This document shows, piece after piece, positions 24,802-34,248 of a stretch of DNA of 48,599 nt (positions are counted from its first letter, which is position 1; every line of letters starts with the position of its first letter). Source of the stretch: a virus; IMG/VR virus record IMGVR_UViG_3300004097_000010, positions 1 to 48,599 of that record; one strand, written 5' to 3'. The notes below the pieces were generated by a model. The model did no database searches, had not been told where the DNA came from, and saw only the letters and a program-made list of their open reading frames with translations. The translations under genes and the position numbers were made by a program.

Positions 24802-24917
24802 TTGTAGAGTAGAGACAATATTAGAGTTTTGTAGGTATTAATACGGCCTACTATAAATATTTTAGACTTACGTTTAGCTAGCAATGCATCTGGTATTGAC
24901 ACGGTTTTATTAATCAT
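24792..24917 (-). CDS. First half of a split ORF
   Basis: The 41-residue ORF starts at ATG 24917 with a weak GTGAG upstream and reads MINKTVSIPDALLAKRKSKI and then FIVGRINTYKTLILSLLYKCG before TAG. It overlaps the following ORF by ten bases in another frame. Joined by one base at TACAAATGC the pair would give a single protein of about 90 residues. It is first in the leftward run of small genes after the tail block. AT-rich sequence just upstream (CATATATTATCACTG on the minus strand) could be a promoter. Confidence 0.45.
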   Translation of the reverse strand: MINKTVSIPDALLAKRKSKIFIVGRINTYKTLILSLLYKCG

Positions 24918-24988
24918 GTTATATTCTCACTTATTTAATTAAAGGCTATAATTCACAGTGATAATATATGTTTATAAATATAACGAAT

Positions 24989-25019
24989 AGGGCATAAGGG
25001 ACGACTTTCGCCGTCCCTT
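24989..25019 (-). terminator. Terminator with near-match to TTTATGCCGT element
   Basis: AAGGGACG and CGTCCCTT form an 8-bp stem four bases after the leftward gene ending at 25023. On the minus strand it is followed by CTTATGCCCT, eight of ten matches to the window's terminator-linked element. It ends the tail/baseplate block. Confidence 0.8.
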
Positions 25020-25022
25020 AGA

Positions 25023-26405
25023 TTATATACTCTCCCGTTTAATATACACGGTTAACACAGTAGTACTATTATGTTTAAGGTTACTATACCCTGCACGCTC
25101 CAATGAATGTAGGGTCTCTGCTCTGTGTATGACTCCCATAACTTCAATTACTGTATCGTGTTTAAGATATAATACTTTAACTGGCATTCCGGGATACACT
25201 AAATCTTCCTCTGAGTTCTCCCATTGAATATGTATAAAACCACCTATACGTCCGGCTAACTTACTATTTTCTACGGCTACATTATCGCTAATCTTGTTAG
25301 CGCTAAAATAGACATATTCCTTCTTAGCCTTTCTACGTTCTATAACCGTTTCTACCATATTATCTTTACGAACTACAGTAGCTTTGTTTTTACTTACCGT
25401 GGCAAAGTCGTCTATTACTAAACTTGAACGTAGTTGTCGATATCCATTACCTAAATTTAACTGGTCGGTTTCAGAGTTATCAATGTGCTGCATTTCGCCA
25501 GTAGCTAATACGTATACCTGATCACCTTTAACCTGATACGTTTTGTCTGCACCAGTCATCTTGTTACCCGGTACATTAGCTATAGTTAAAGTCTTAGCTA
25601 CTTTATTAAAACGAGTGTAGTCGTAATTCGGATAGATATACCATAGTCCTCTGTATAAATAATAACCTATACCAGCACTATACACCCCGTATCTACCCTG
25701 TAGGAAGTTAGGTAAGTCTACTAACCTAACGCCCGGCGGTATTATCACGTGATCGTATACGTGTTCATTACTAGGGTCAACTATATTAACTCCCGCAATA
25801 CCCTTAAAGTCTAACTGTTTAAACTCGCCTAGTGGTACGGGTAGTGGTGGGGGTCCACCAATTTTAGCATTATTCAACATTAGAGTGCGTAATAAATCTT
25901 TCATAGTCACGTTACGATAGATACCTGCAACCTCTACACCTCTAATAGTCTCTAACTCTATATTAGTTAGCTGTATCGAGAGAGTAATAATGTTAGACCT
26001 ATCTCCAGTCTCTTTATCACTAGTAGCAACGCCCCCATTCACCATGGCTGGAGATATCTTATCTCCTAAGGTACATGAGTACGTCTGGGCATATATAGGA
26101 GTATCTTTACTAATCTCATCCCCAGTTGCCTTCGTTGCCTTTTTGTATAGCGTAGCTTGGAGGTCATCTTTAAATGGATAAATTTCCGTAGAGTAAGTAC
26201 CCATTCCAACACTTACCTCTACCATGATAATGTCAGAAAAGTTATTAACGTATAGACGGTCTATGTCCACTGATAGAACTTTAAGTGTTTTTACTGGTAC
26301 TCCAGTTACTAAAAAATCTAACTCCCACGTAAACCTAGAGGCTGTAGCAGGTTTAGATGCTATCTCCAACATATCGTTATATAACTTACTGGCGTTTATC
26401 TCCAC
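25023..26405 (-). CDS. Probable tail or baseplate hub protein
   Basis: The 460-residue protein is beta-rich throughout. The middle region with VNIVDPSNEHVYDHVIIPPG, LVDLPNFLQGRYGVYSAGIG and YLYRGLWYIYPNYD (about 225-280) resembles the hub domains of contractile-tail proteins, and the last third looks like an OB/barrel-type domain (VYPGMPVKVLYLKHD). I infer a central hub or tail-tip role. It starts at a GTG overlapping the end of the upstream gene by ten bases, with AGGAGAG as the ribosome site. It is the last gene in a block of four structural genes. Confidence 0.5.
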   Translation of the reverse strand: MEINASKLYNDMLEIASKPATASRFTWELDFLVTGVPVKTLKVLSVDIDRLYVNNFSDIIMVEVSVGMGTYSTEIYPFKDDLQATLYKKATKATGDEISKDTPIYAQTYSCTLGDKISPAMVNGGVATSDKETGDRSNIITLSIQLTNIELETIRGVEVAGIYRNVTMKDLLRTLMLNNAKIGGPPPLPVPLGEFKQLDFKGIAGVNIVDPSNEHVYDHVIIPPGVRLVDLPNFLQGRYGVYSAGIGYYLYRGLWYIYPNYDYTRFNKVAKTLTIANVPGNKMTGADKTYQVKGDQVYVLATGEMQHIDNSETDQLNLGNGYRQLRSSLVIDDFATVSKNKATVVRKDNMVETVIERRKAKKEYVYFSANKISDNVAVENSKLAGRIGGFIHIQWENSEEDLVYPGMPVKVLYLKHDTVIEVMGVIHRAETLHSLERAGYSNLKHNSTTVLTVYIKRESI

Positions 26406-26950
26406 GAGTCTCTCCTACGTTTGACACGGTCTATATTTATCATATCAGTTATCTTGTTATGCTTTTCTGGTACATCAAACTGTTGTTCTGCCGCGCCACC
26501 AAAAAGACTAATGCCTTGTAATTTGGAAAGTAGTTTTGGCACCACTACTTCACTACGCATAAATATTTTAGACGTTTTATATATCTCGGCTGCCAGAGAA
26601 TCTAATAGTATTAAATCTTCTATAGGCGGCTTCGGTCCGTTTATCTGTACACTACTTCTAGTTACCCACGCCTTTAAATGTTCGACTATAATTGAGTATA
26701 TCTTTTCTGCATCTACTCTAGGGTTAGCTATAAAGAATTGTACGTCGTTTTTATGTAGTTCCGCCATATCTGCTATAGTAATCATATTCTCTACTAACTC
26801 TGTAGCAATTTGCATATCCGTAGTTTCGTTACCTGAAGTAAACGTACCGTATTCATTGATGGTAAATTCGTCCATGGTATTAACCATAGGAATTCTGCAG
26901 ACGAACGGATAATTGAATATCTTAAATGACGTAGTATGTTCTTTACTCAT
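26396..26950 (-). CDS. Probable tail/baseplate accessory protein
   Basis: The 184-residue protein starts SKEHTTSFKIFNYPFVCRIP and is mainly helical after residue 45, with a basic end (RVKRRRDSWR). It is in the right place and size for a baseplate wedge or hub accessory subunit of a contractile tail, but no motif is diagnostic. Its stop overlaps the hub-like gene's start by ten bases; its own ATG has GAGGATAAC upstream and begins eight bases after the 438-residue gene ends. Confidence 0.45.
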   Translation of the reverse strand: MSKEHTTSFKIFNYPFVCRIPMVNTMDEFTINEYGTFTSGNETTDMQIATELVENMITIADMAELHKNDVQFFIANPRVDAEKIYSIIVEHLKAWVTRSSVQINGPKPPIEDLILLDSLAAEIYKTSKIFMRSEVVVPKLLSKLQGISLFGGAAEQQFDVPEKHNKITDMINIDRVKRRRDSWR

Positions 26951-26957
26951 GTTATCC

Positions 26958-28274
26958 TCAAATTTCTTTTATGGATACTTTAATCATCATTAGTAGTACT
27001 GGGATGTAATAGTATCGTGATAGTGTAGACCAAGTAGATATATCGTTTACTAGGGTAGTAAGCGTTTCGATAGATGTAGTTTGACCGGCTAGGAATTGTC
27101 TTACGGTTAATTCTAATAGTGACATAAATTCACTATTATCATCGTAGAAGTTTTTAGAGAATACGTAATATGAATCTATGCCGGGACTATATACTACGTT
27201 ATCTTTTGGATTACCGTATATAGGCGAGACTTCAGTTACGGACTCTGCACGTAATGTATTAACCGTCTTACCTATAGTCTTCTCTCTATGAGTGAGTTCC
27301 AGTTTAGGATACACTACTTTATTTATGCCTGTTAGTGCTATAGACTCAAAGAATGGTCTATCGGAAAATTCTGTAGCATTAACTAATCGTGACTGTGACG
27401 ATACTAGATATAGTAGTGATGAGTTTAAATTCAATAACGAATCCCATACAGTAGTAACTCTAGTATTGATATCTCCACCACATGTTAACGTATTGAAAGT
27501 AGGCATACCTGATAAATCGTCGTTAGATAAACACTTCTTCAATAATTCATTTAAGTGTAAGTCATATACAGTCATGGTATCGTTAGGTACTAGGAACGTA
27601 CTATATTCTTCACTGTAGAATTCTTTAAAGTATATCTTTATTAGTCTACTATACGATTCGGCTAAGTTATCTACTACCTGCACCTCACTAGCTACTAAGA
27701 ATGGATTCTCACCATCTATTAAATACTCCTTACGGAACGTAACTGACTTAACTACTTTGGACTGTATGTTAGCAGAAGTAACGTCGTTATAATAGCCACG
27801 TAGTACATATATGATTCTATAACAAGTTTCTTTTAGAATAGATAATCTAGTTTGACTAGTAATTTCAAATATCCCTAATCTACCATCCCCAGTATCCGTA
27901 ACGAACATATCGCCTATATTAGGTTGTATTCCGGGATACAGTGTAGATGACCCGGTAACTTCCATCTCACCAGTACCTTCAATTTGACTAGATTCTAATG
28001 CACCGTCTACCTTTAACTCTAAACCTATTATCTCTTCGTACTGTTGTGCGGTACGGTCTAAAGTTAGGGCGAGTCCCGTAGGCTGCTGTCCTTCTCCTAA
28101 GAGTTGGCGAAAATAGTTTACTATCCACTCACTACCCTCTATGTGTGTTATCAGTGAAGACGACGGTATGAACTGGTTATCTACTACGGCCTCTATAAAC
28201 TTCTCACGCTTCGCTGGTGCCGACGGTTTAGGTGTCGTACTAGCTGTTTTTGATGGATGACCCATGATAGACAT
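26958..28274 (-). CDS. Probable virion structural protein
   Basis: The 438-residue protein has a Pro/Thr/Lys-rich start (HPSKTASTTPKPSAPAKREK), then beta-type segments with IQPNIGDMFVTDTGDGRLG and an even Ser/Thr distribution, and a hydrophobic C-terminus (YYYIPVLLMMIKVSI) that may pack into the tail. It has no enzyme motif. It is two bases from the preceding 510-residue gene, so the two are cotranslated. A tail/baseplate role is inferred from the block of four adjacent genes. Confidence 0.5.
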   Translation of the reverse strand: MSIMGHPSKTASTTPKPSAPAKREKFIEAVVDNQFIPSSSLITHIEGSEWIVNYFRQLLGEGQQPTGLALTLDRTAQQYEEIIGLELKVDGALESSQIEGTGEMEVTGSSTLYPGIQPNIGDMFVTDTGDGRLGIFEITSQTRLSILKETCYRIIYVLRGYYNDVTSANIQSKVVKSVTFRKEYLIDGENPFLVASEVQVVDNLAESYSRLIKIYFKEFYSEEYSTFLVPNDTMTVYDLHLNELLKKCLSNDDLSGMPTFNTLTCGGDINTRVTTVWDSLLNLNSSLLYLVSSQSRLVNATEFSDRPFFESIALTGINKVVYPKLELTHREKTIGKTVNTLRAESVTEVSPIYGNPKDNVVYSPGIDSYYVFSKNFYDDNSEFMSLLELTVRQFLAGQTTSIETLTTLVNDISTWSTLSRYYYIPVLLMMIKVSIKEI

Positions 28275-28276
28275 AT

Positions 28277-29809
28277 TTATTTCTCCGAGTGGGTTACGAC
28301 TACCATTTTGGCTACATGGTGTCTGTTAACTTCTAAGTGGTTATGATATTTACTATTAGTAGTACGTATGTGATGAACCGCATTCCAGAACTGTAATCGT
28401 GGAATGTAGTCGTTGGCAATTGGTGTAGGTAAAAGGCCCATCTCTTCTAATTCCGGGGCTAGCGAAGAAAGTAGTAGGTTACATAAAGTACCGTGGCTTC
28501 TAAGGTAATCTATAGCCTTGGCGGATAGTCTAGACCAGTCATTAGCTATACTAACCCTAACATGATAGATGTTCCGTAAATCTAAATCATCACTTACCGT
28601 TATATTCAAATCTTCATCAATGGATAGTTTGGTAGAATCTACTATCAACTCTCCTGAATATAAGTTCACCATCAATGCGGCTTCGCCTGAAAGAAATAGT
28701 TTCTGTTGAACATCTTTCATGTACTCTACTATAATATCGTCGAATGCAAAATCGCCCATTTCAGTAAGGGACATTACTGAAGTTAAATTATCTGGGGACA
28801 GTCCAAGTAATATACGAGCTACGGTAGTAGTACTGGGAATTATTTGCGTAGGTAACCAGTTATCAAAGCATGGTATTGAATAGCCACTAATACCACTACC
28901 CACTTCAGGTCTATTCTCTAACATGTGATTGAAGTTATATCTAGTCATCCCTGCTAAATAGGTACTAAGTTTCAAATTGTAATCTGCTTCTAGGTCGATA
29001 TACTTAGAAGGTATTAGTTGGTTATGAATAACTAGGGGATAATCTATCACCATGGATGTAGGTCTATCAAATTTAACTTTGTAAGTAAATTCCGCAATCC
29101 AATTACTACCACTTTCCCCCTGCTCTAACTCTGGGATGTCATCGAAAGAATAATACCCTACTATACCACGCTGTGTCTCCCTGACACCTACTGTAGTAGC
29201 ATTTCCTGCCAAGTTTGATAAAGAGGTTAGCTTTGGAGATTGATGCGCTTGAAAGTACTCCTGTAACGCCTCACCGTATCCTGCCTGCTGCTCGCGTAGT
29301 TCATGGAACTCTACCAACATAACTAACATGTGTTTTGGTATCAGATAGTGGTAGTCTACATCATGGATACTTTCTTTAAGTCCCACAGCAACCTTACGTT
29401 TAATACCCGCCTGCCATCTCTCAGCAGCGGACTTTGATTCAGCTCTATATTGAACAGTCATCGTCAGTTCAGTTTCGCCGTATACCGGCGTTAGATGTAT
29501 TCCTAACTTATGGTCAGTAAATACTTCTAAGTGTTCCTTTTGATACACTGCAGACGTTAACATACTTTCAGGAGTATACAGCGCACTAACGCTTAAATTA
29601 ATACTGTCTCCGTGGTCAAAGATGGCATCTGTAGTACTATCGTCTAAACTAGAACCGTTATTGATTGGTTTGTTACCCTCATCGGCAAATATAATTCTAG
29701 TATTTTTAGGTATTCCTGTTGACCGTTTAATAGCCTCTATTATATCTAATGATATCGGTCTTATTATAGTTTCGTAAGTATCACTTAGATCCAATGCAAA
29801 CTTTGACAT
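28277..29809 (-). CDS. Probable virion structural protein
   Basis: The 510-residue product starts SKFALDLSDTYETIIRPISL and is a mixed alpha/beta protein with many Tyr, Asn and Leu and few Cys. No catalytic residues are seen. A segment with WQAGIKRKVAVGLKESIHD and HYLIPKHMLVMLVEFHELREQ (about 135-175) is predicted helical. It is the first gene of the four-gene leftward structural block; AT-rich sequence and the hairpin region of 29810-30123 lie upstream. The closest functional guess is a baseplate or tail-completion protein. Confidence 0.5.
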   Translation of the reverse strand: MSKFALDLSDTYETIIRPISLDIIEAIKRSTGIPKNTRIIFADEGNKPINNGSSLDDSTTDAIFDHGDSINLSVSALYTPESMLTSAVYQKEHLEVFTDHKLGIHLTPVYGETELTMTVQYRAESKSAAERWQAGIKRKVAVGLKESIHDVDYHYLIPKHMLVMLVEFHELREQQAGYGEALQEYFQAHQSPKLTSLSNLAGNATTVGVRETQRGIVGYYSFDDIPELEQGESGSNWIAEFTYKVKFDRPTSMVIDYPLVIHNQLIPSKYIDLEADYNLKLSTYLAGMTRYNFNHMLENRPEVGSGISGYSIPCFDNWLPTQIIPSTTTVARILLGLSPDNLTSVMSLTEMGDFAFDDIIVEYMKDVQQKLFLSGEAALMVNLYSGELIVDSTKLSIDEDLNITVSDDLDLRNIYHVRVSIANDWSRLSAKAIDYLRSHGTLCNLLLSSLAPELEEMGLLPTPIANDYIPRLQFWNAVHHIRTTNSKYHNHLEVNRHHVAKMVVVTHSEK

Positions 29810-30123
29810 TTCAATTCCTCTATTATTGCGGGTAGTACGAAAAAGGAGTACATAGAAACTACTCTTTTAATACCTTTACATCATTATATTATTAAGTCCA
29901 TATTTAAATTAGGACATAGGCTAGGTAGGCATATCGATGAAACGTCCTATAGTAACGGCATAAGAAAAGAGAAGTACTTATGCGTTAACATAAGTACTTC
30001 TCTCGTTACCTAGGTCTCTGGAGGCTGTGGGAGAGAGATATGGCATCCCGAGACAGATACTCAAGGTTGGTTACAGAACGAACCCTTTCTCATATAATGA
30101 GATGTAGTATCTCTTTTTTCTAA
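29810..30123. other. 314-base noncoding region with strong hairpin
   Basis: No gene is seen. The region contains the 15-bp-stem terminator (29955-30003) for the internal-protein gene at 30124, a stretch near 30020-30090 with several small potential stems and unusual GC-rich pieces (CTGGAGGCTGTGGGAGAG), and a short hairpin ATGAGAT-gtagt-ATCTC followed by TTTTTT on the plus strand (about 30096-30120). On the other side CTTAATAATATAATGATG (minus strand) may be the promoter of the 28277-29809 gene. Confidence 0.55.
29955..30003 (-). terminator. Long-stem terminator with TTTATGCCGT-like element
   Basis: AGAGAAGTACTTATG and CATAAGTACTTCTCT form a 15-bp stem around CGTTAA. On the minus strand it is followed by TTTTCTTATGCCGTT (element at 29955-29964). 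It lies 121 bases after the stop of the internal-protein gene at 30124. Confidence 0.8.
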
Positions 30124-31392
30124 CTACGATTTAACTTTAGACAGGATATCATCTGATAAACCTACCAATGCAGTAGATGTATTATCTGTTATTTTCATAA
30201 TATAGCCAGTCAAAGTAACGCTCATTGTGATAGCTTGTAGCATAGCTGTCATTGCAGCTTCACGAATTGCCTTAGTTTCTTTATCAGTAGACGGCCCTTC
30301 TTTCATAAACGTCTTAAACTCCTTCTCATACTTAGCTAATGTAGATTTAGTCAAGTCGTTAACCTCAACAACATCGTCATATATATCTCGTAGTTTAACA
30401 GACGCTGCCATAATACCTTTGGTATCATTGGTTGGATTATTCGGTGAGATTACTTCATACGTCCCTACCTTAGCCTCTTTTAATTTAGGATTGTTTATGT
30501 AAGCAGGTTTTGCTACCTTAAATAGATGTTTTATAAACGTAGCTATATTGAAGTCCGTTATTGCATCCCCTTTAGCTCCAATGTCATCTAAAGCTTTCAT
30601 CGACTGACTATTTAAAGCTAGGGCTAAAAATTTACCACCCATAACTTCTATACCCACGTACTCCGTACCTTTGATTTTTAATTCTATCGCAGGCGTGTCA
30701 GGGCCACCATCAAGAGAATCTCGTACATCCATCACGCCGCGGAAAATAGCCTTTTTAGAATCGTTATTGGCTAATAGTTTACTAATTTTACCAACCGACT
30801 CGTCTAAAGTTACGATATAGTCCAACCATGAATCTACTTCAGTACGCATAGCTTTAGTTATGCTATTGATACTAGCCAGTGTAAACATAGTACCGTCAGG
30901 TAACATCAGACGTTTATCTGTAAGTGGTATTGATGTAAGAGGTTCGGCCACTTTATCAGCAACTAACTCTTCCACCTTCTTAGTCTTTTCTTCAACTGCT
31001 TTGGTAGACGATTTAAAATTACTAGTAGAACTACTAGAACTACTAAACATACTAGATATAAAACTTACTAATTTACGTATCATGTCCGCTATGAAGTCAT
31101 ATACGGCCTTTATTGCACTACCTACACTTTCAACCGATATACTGTTAGTACCTATAATAGTTTCTAACGCTATATCTAGGGGACGTAACGCATCTTCAAT
31201 ATGAGAACTAACCAACGCCACTTCTAGACTAGTAGGACTATGGTCTTCAACCGAAACAATCAAAGCTGCTTCTACTTCAGTTATTGTAGTTAACGCAATT
31301 TGTGCGTTATCTATTCTGGTACATAAATCTTCTATACTTAGTTCGTATGGGAATACCGAATTACCTAATATTGCATCTCTTGTAACGATCAT
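30124..31392 (-). CDS. Internal head protein precursor (Ser/Thr-x-Glu cleavage family)
   Basis: I start at the second ATG (31392), correctly spaced from AAGGAA, giving 422 residues. The N-terminal part (1-88) is acidic, with several S-x-E sites, and ends at SISVE|SVGSA. The next segment (about 95-118, IKAVYDFIADMIRKLVSFISSM) is a hydrophobic or amphipathic helix. This plan is shared with four other proteins of the window. In phiKZ-type phages such proteins are packaged in the head's inner body, cut by the prohead protease and ejected with DNA. Sequence identity to the other members is low outside the plan. Confidence 0.6.
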   Translation of the reverse strand: MIVTRDAILGNSVFPYELSIEDLCTRIDNAQIALTTITEVEAALIVSVEDHSPTSLEVALVSSHIEDALRPLDIALETIIGTNSISVESVGSAIKAVYDFIADMIRKLVSFISSMFSSSSSSTSNFKSSTKAVEEKTKKVEELVADKVAEPLTSIPLTDKRLMLPDGTMFTLASINSITKAMRTEVDSWLDYIVTLDESVGKISKLLANNDSKKAIFRGVMDVRDSLDGGPDTPAIELKIKGTEYVGIEVMGGKFLALALNSQSMKALDDIGAKGDAITDFNIATFIKHLFKVAKPAYINNPKLKEAKVGTYEVISPNNPTNDTKGIMAASVKLRDIYDDVVEVNDLTKSTLAKYEKEFKTFMKEGPSTDKETKAIREAAMTAMLQAITMSVTLTGYIMKITDNTSTALVGLSDDILSKVKS

Positions 31393-31420
31393 TATCATTT
31401 CCTTAACTTAGACGGATAAT

Positions 31421-31444
31421 AAGGCAAGGACTCCCCCTTGCCTT
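31421..31444 (-). terminator. Terminator between internal-protein genes
   Basis: AAGGCAAG and CTTGCCTT form an 8-bp stem with loop GACTCCCC, followed on the minus strand by ATTATCCGTC, which differs from TTATGCCGTC mainly by one missing base. It lies 24 bases after the stop of the gene ending at 31468. Confidence 0.7.
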
Positions 31445-31467
31445 AAATATTTATAACTTTTCTATAA

Positions 31468-32805
31468 CTAGTCTTTGTGAAGACTTAAACTTTTACTACA
31501 CGCAGTCATTGCAGCGCGAGAAACGGCTACAACATGTTTAGTTAAAGATAGTTGAGTACTACCATTTAAACGTACGAACGCGGTATTGAAAGATAGTGCA
31601 GAGTTGTAGTAGGGCTTGATTTCATTATCGAAATCTTCGTCTTTACTAGCCGACTTGTATGTAGACTCTAAACCATCAGTAGCTTTCTTCATTTTATCGC
31701 CAGCGTCTTCAGCTTTCTTGAAGTTACTAGATTTATTGTATTCGATGATACCATCGCACAATTCGATAATAGAGTCGGCCATACCAATTACTTCTTCAGG
31801 AGTTATAATTGAAATGCTACCTGATTCTTTAGCTTTACCAGGTTTCTGTTTAGTATTCTTCAATTCTAAACGGATTTTACGAGAAGCGGCAGCTTGTTCA
31901 AGTACAGTTCTACCTGCAGTTATATGACGACTTGTTAGGAATAAAGATTCGTTACCTAAAAGGTCCACTTTCTTCATGTCTTTAGTATCAACAAAACGAG
32001 TGTCAGCGCCGACTGCATCTTTAACTACTCTACTTACTGCCGAGATAGCTGTACCCATTTCACTAGCAGCAATTAGTGCTTGGATATCTAACTCTGCGTT
32101 AGCTTTAGTATCAACACGGAACTTATCGATTATACCGGCCTGTTCAACGCCCGCTTCAACTACACCTTTAGCGTATTCGTTATAAACCGCATTAGTAACT
32201 TCTAATAATTTACCTAAACCAGAAGCAATATCTGAACCACTAGATGGTGCATTTTCGTCTACAGACAATGTGAAAATTTCACGCCCTAACTCAACTTTAG
32301 ATTTATCTGTAGATTTACCTACAGACGCTTCTGCACGGTCACGTAATTTAACAGCCGCTTTACGAACACCAGGAACTGAGTCAGTTAACCATTTCCAAAA
32401 TTCAGCAATTTTACGCCACATTTTAAGAACGGCATTTTTGATAGCATCCCAAACAGACTTAGCGATATTTTTAATTGCTTCTGTTGAAATAGTGCCATCA
32501 TCATTACTTTCTAATGAAGGTAATAATTCTTCAGTGCTAACGTCAGAGCCAGCTACCGCTAAACCAACTGCAGTGTCGATAAAAGCGAGGTCGGTATTTT
32601 TACTACCAGATACGTTACGTGTAACAAATTCTAAATTCTCTAAACCTAAAGCAATGTCGGTGGCACGAGATAGTTCGCCGCTGATAGTTTCTACTTCAGC
32701 AAAGCATTCCATAGTCATTGATACAGCATGTTGCTGTTCGTTATCGTCAAGTACTACCGCATTTAACGTTTGTGGCGCTTGGCCTAAATTAAATCTATTT
32801 AACAT
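31468..32805 (-). CDS. Internal head protein precursor, paralog A
   Basis: The 445-residue protein has an acidic N-terminal region (1-109) ending in GTISTE|AIKNIAKSVWDAI, followed by an amphipathic helical segment with many Trp and Lys (about 111-140, MWRKIAEFWKWLTDSVPGVR). The centre is helical and Lys-rich; the end reads ACSKSLSLHKD, matching the CDKSLSNYK end of the 32897 and 42495 proteins. These shared start and end blocks show common descent. Expected role is a cleaved, packaged head protein, possibly ejected with the DNA. GGAGAAA precedes the ATG. A hairpin terminator lies upstream, so it is probably transcribed separately. Confidence 0.65.
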   Translation of the reverse strand: MLNRFNLGQAPQTLNAVVLDDNEQQHAVSMTMECFAEVETISGELSRATDIALGLENLEFVTRNVSGSKNTDLAFIDTAVGLAVAGSDVSTEELLPSLESNDDGTISTEAIKNIAKSVWDAIKNAVLKMWRKIAEFWKWLTDSVPGVRKAAVKLRDRAEASVGKSTDKSKVELGREIFTLSVDENAPSSGSDIASGLGKLLEVTNAVYNEYAKGVVEAGVEQAGIIDKFRVDTKANAELDIQALIAASEMGTAISAVSRVVKDAVGADTRFVDTKDMKKVDLLGNESLFLTSRHITAGRTVLEQAAASRKIRLELKNTKQKPGKAKESGSISIITPEEVIGMADSIIELCDGIIEYNKSSNFKKAEDAGDKMKKATDGLESTYKSASKDEDFDNEIKPYYNSALSFNTAFVRLNGSTQLSLTKHVVAVSRAAMTACSKSLSLHKD

Positions 32806-32827
32806 GGTGGATATTTCTCCGCAAAAA

Positions 32828-32855
32828 TAGGATAGGACATTATGGTCCTATCCTA
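32828..32855 (-). terminator. Terminator between paralogous internal-protein genes
   Basis: TAGGATAGGAC and GTCCTATCCTA form an 11-bp stem around ATTATG, followed on the minus strand by TTTTTGC. It lies between the stop at 32897 and the start at 32805 and would reduce read-through from the upstream gene. Confidence 0.75.
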
Positions 32856-32896
32856 ATAATTAATTAAAAGGTAATCTAAATTAAGAAACTAAAATA

Positions 32897-34228
32897 CTAC
32901 TCAGCTACTTTATAGTTAGATAATGATTTATCACAAAGGCTAAGTACTGATTTAACAGTAGACGCAATGTGACCCGTTAAAGTAATGCCCGGATTATCGA
33001 TAGTAACTAATGCAACGTTAGCAACTTTAATCTGTGTGTCAGCGAAGTTCTTAACTTCAGTTTTAGTGTCGTCGCTGTAATTACTAGTAACAGCATCACC
33101 AGCCTTGATGATAGCTTCTTTAGCAGATTCAACTTTACTGTATTCTTTATTGAAACCTTCAATAATTTCAACAATAGAGATAACTTCATCACAAGCTTTG
33201 ATAATTGCGCTAGTAGCTAAAGTACTTACTTTAGTAGTACCTTTAATATCTTTAGGCTTCTCAACAGAAGTAGTCATTGTAACTTTGAATGCTGAAATAG
33301 CTTTAGCAACGCCGGCTCTATCTTCAGTTGGCGTACTAGCTAATTCACTACTAACTACCATCTTGTTACCCGGTAAGTGATCGCTGTGTGTATACGCAAC
33401 ACCTACTGCCACAAAACGTTTATCGCCAGTTAGTTTATTTTTAGATTTTGCGCCCGTAGCTGCTACAGTTACTAAATCGGCTAAATCTTTATAACCATTA
33501 GTTGGTACAGTGTCTTGGAATTTAAGTTCATCGGCAATTTTTTCAAGATTTTTAATGCGGCTATCGTTAGTTTTAGATAAGTATGTAGTCGCAGCGCCTT
33601 TAAGTGAACCAAGTACGTCATCTATAGAAGCTACAGAATCGTTGATAGTCATTGCTTTAACTAAACCACCTAATTCAAAATCTTTCTTATCGATAGTACC
33701 GATATCGCCATTTTCAGCTTTATCTTTAATTGATTCAGCACGCTTTTTGATTGCAGGTAAAGCTTCCATTAATTTACGGAACCATGCTTTAACGTATGCG
33801 ATCGAAGCACGGATTGCTTTAGTGATAGCAGCCCAAACAGATTTAGCAACTTCTTTAATACCTTCAACAGCGATAGTTGTTGAGTTAACACGCTCAGATG
33901 CGCCGCCAAAAGATTCAACTGATGGAGTAACTGACTCATGCATACCTAAACGAGTAGTGTATGATTCAACGCCTAGTTGTAAAAATGTACCAGAAGTACG
34001 ATCTAAACCGCCATCTTCTAATGATAGTAATGCAACTTCACCAAGACCTTCAAGGCCTACCGCGATAGATTCCATAGATAAGATGTCGTTATTACATTCT
34101 TCGATGTCAGTGCCAGCTAACAATAATTCGTTAACAGTACTTTCTACTGCGATGGCAGTAGATGATAACGCAACTGATAAAGTCGCTGTTACTTGTGAAC
34201 CTTGGTTGAAATATTTTGATATAGACAT
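32897..34228 (-). CDS. Internal head protein precursor, paralog B
   Basis: The 443-residue protein has a Ser/Ala-rich N-terminal region with several S-x-E sites (SME at 51-53, SVE at 103-105) ending at TTIAVE|GIKEVAKSVWAAI (E122). The helical segment that follows (about 124-160, AYVKAWFRKLMEALPAIKK) and the block KKRAESIKDKAE..GTIDKKDFELGGL are nearly identical to the 42495 protein, as is the end LCDKSLSNYK. It is thus a true paralog. The expected mature form starts near residue 123 and is basic or neutral. It starts after the 177-residue gene with TAGGAA upstream. Confidence 0.7.
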   Translation of the reverse strand: MSISKYFNQGSQVTATLSVALSSTAIAVESTVNELLLAGTDIEECNNDILSMESIAVGLEGLGEVALLSLEDGGLDRTSGTFLQLGVESYTTRLGMHESVTPSVESFGGASERVNSTTIAVEGIKEVAKSVWAAITKAIRASIAYVKAWFRKLMEALPAIKKRAESIKDKAENGDIGTIDKKDFELGGLVKAMTINDSVASIDDVLGSLKGAATTYLSKTNDSRIKNLEKIADELKFQDTVPTNGYKDLADLVTVAATGAKSKNKLTGDKRFVAVGVAYTHSDHLPGNKMVVSSELASTPTEDRAGVAKAISAFKVTMTTSVEKPKDIKGTTKVSTLATSAIIKACDEVISIVEIIEGFNKEYSKVESAKEAIIKAGDAVTSNYSDDTKTEVKNFADTQIKVANVALVTIDNPGITLTGHIASTVKSVLSLCDKSLSNYKVAE

Positions 34229-34248
34229 TTGTAAATTCCTAATTGCAA

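Noticed and set aside
26421-26912. Plus-strand frame of 163 codons
   Set aside because: Antisense to the 184-residue baseplate-type gene, which overlaps its neighbour in the expected operon way. The plus-strand product is Ser/Ile/Cys-rich and has no ribosome site.
32270-32830. Plus-strand frame of 186 codons
   Set aside because: Antisense shadow of the internal-protein gene 31468-32805, which has a good start, ribosome site and shared end motif.
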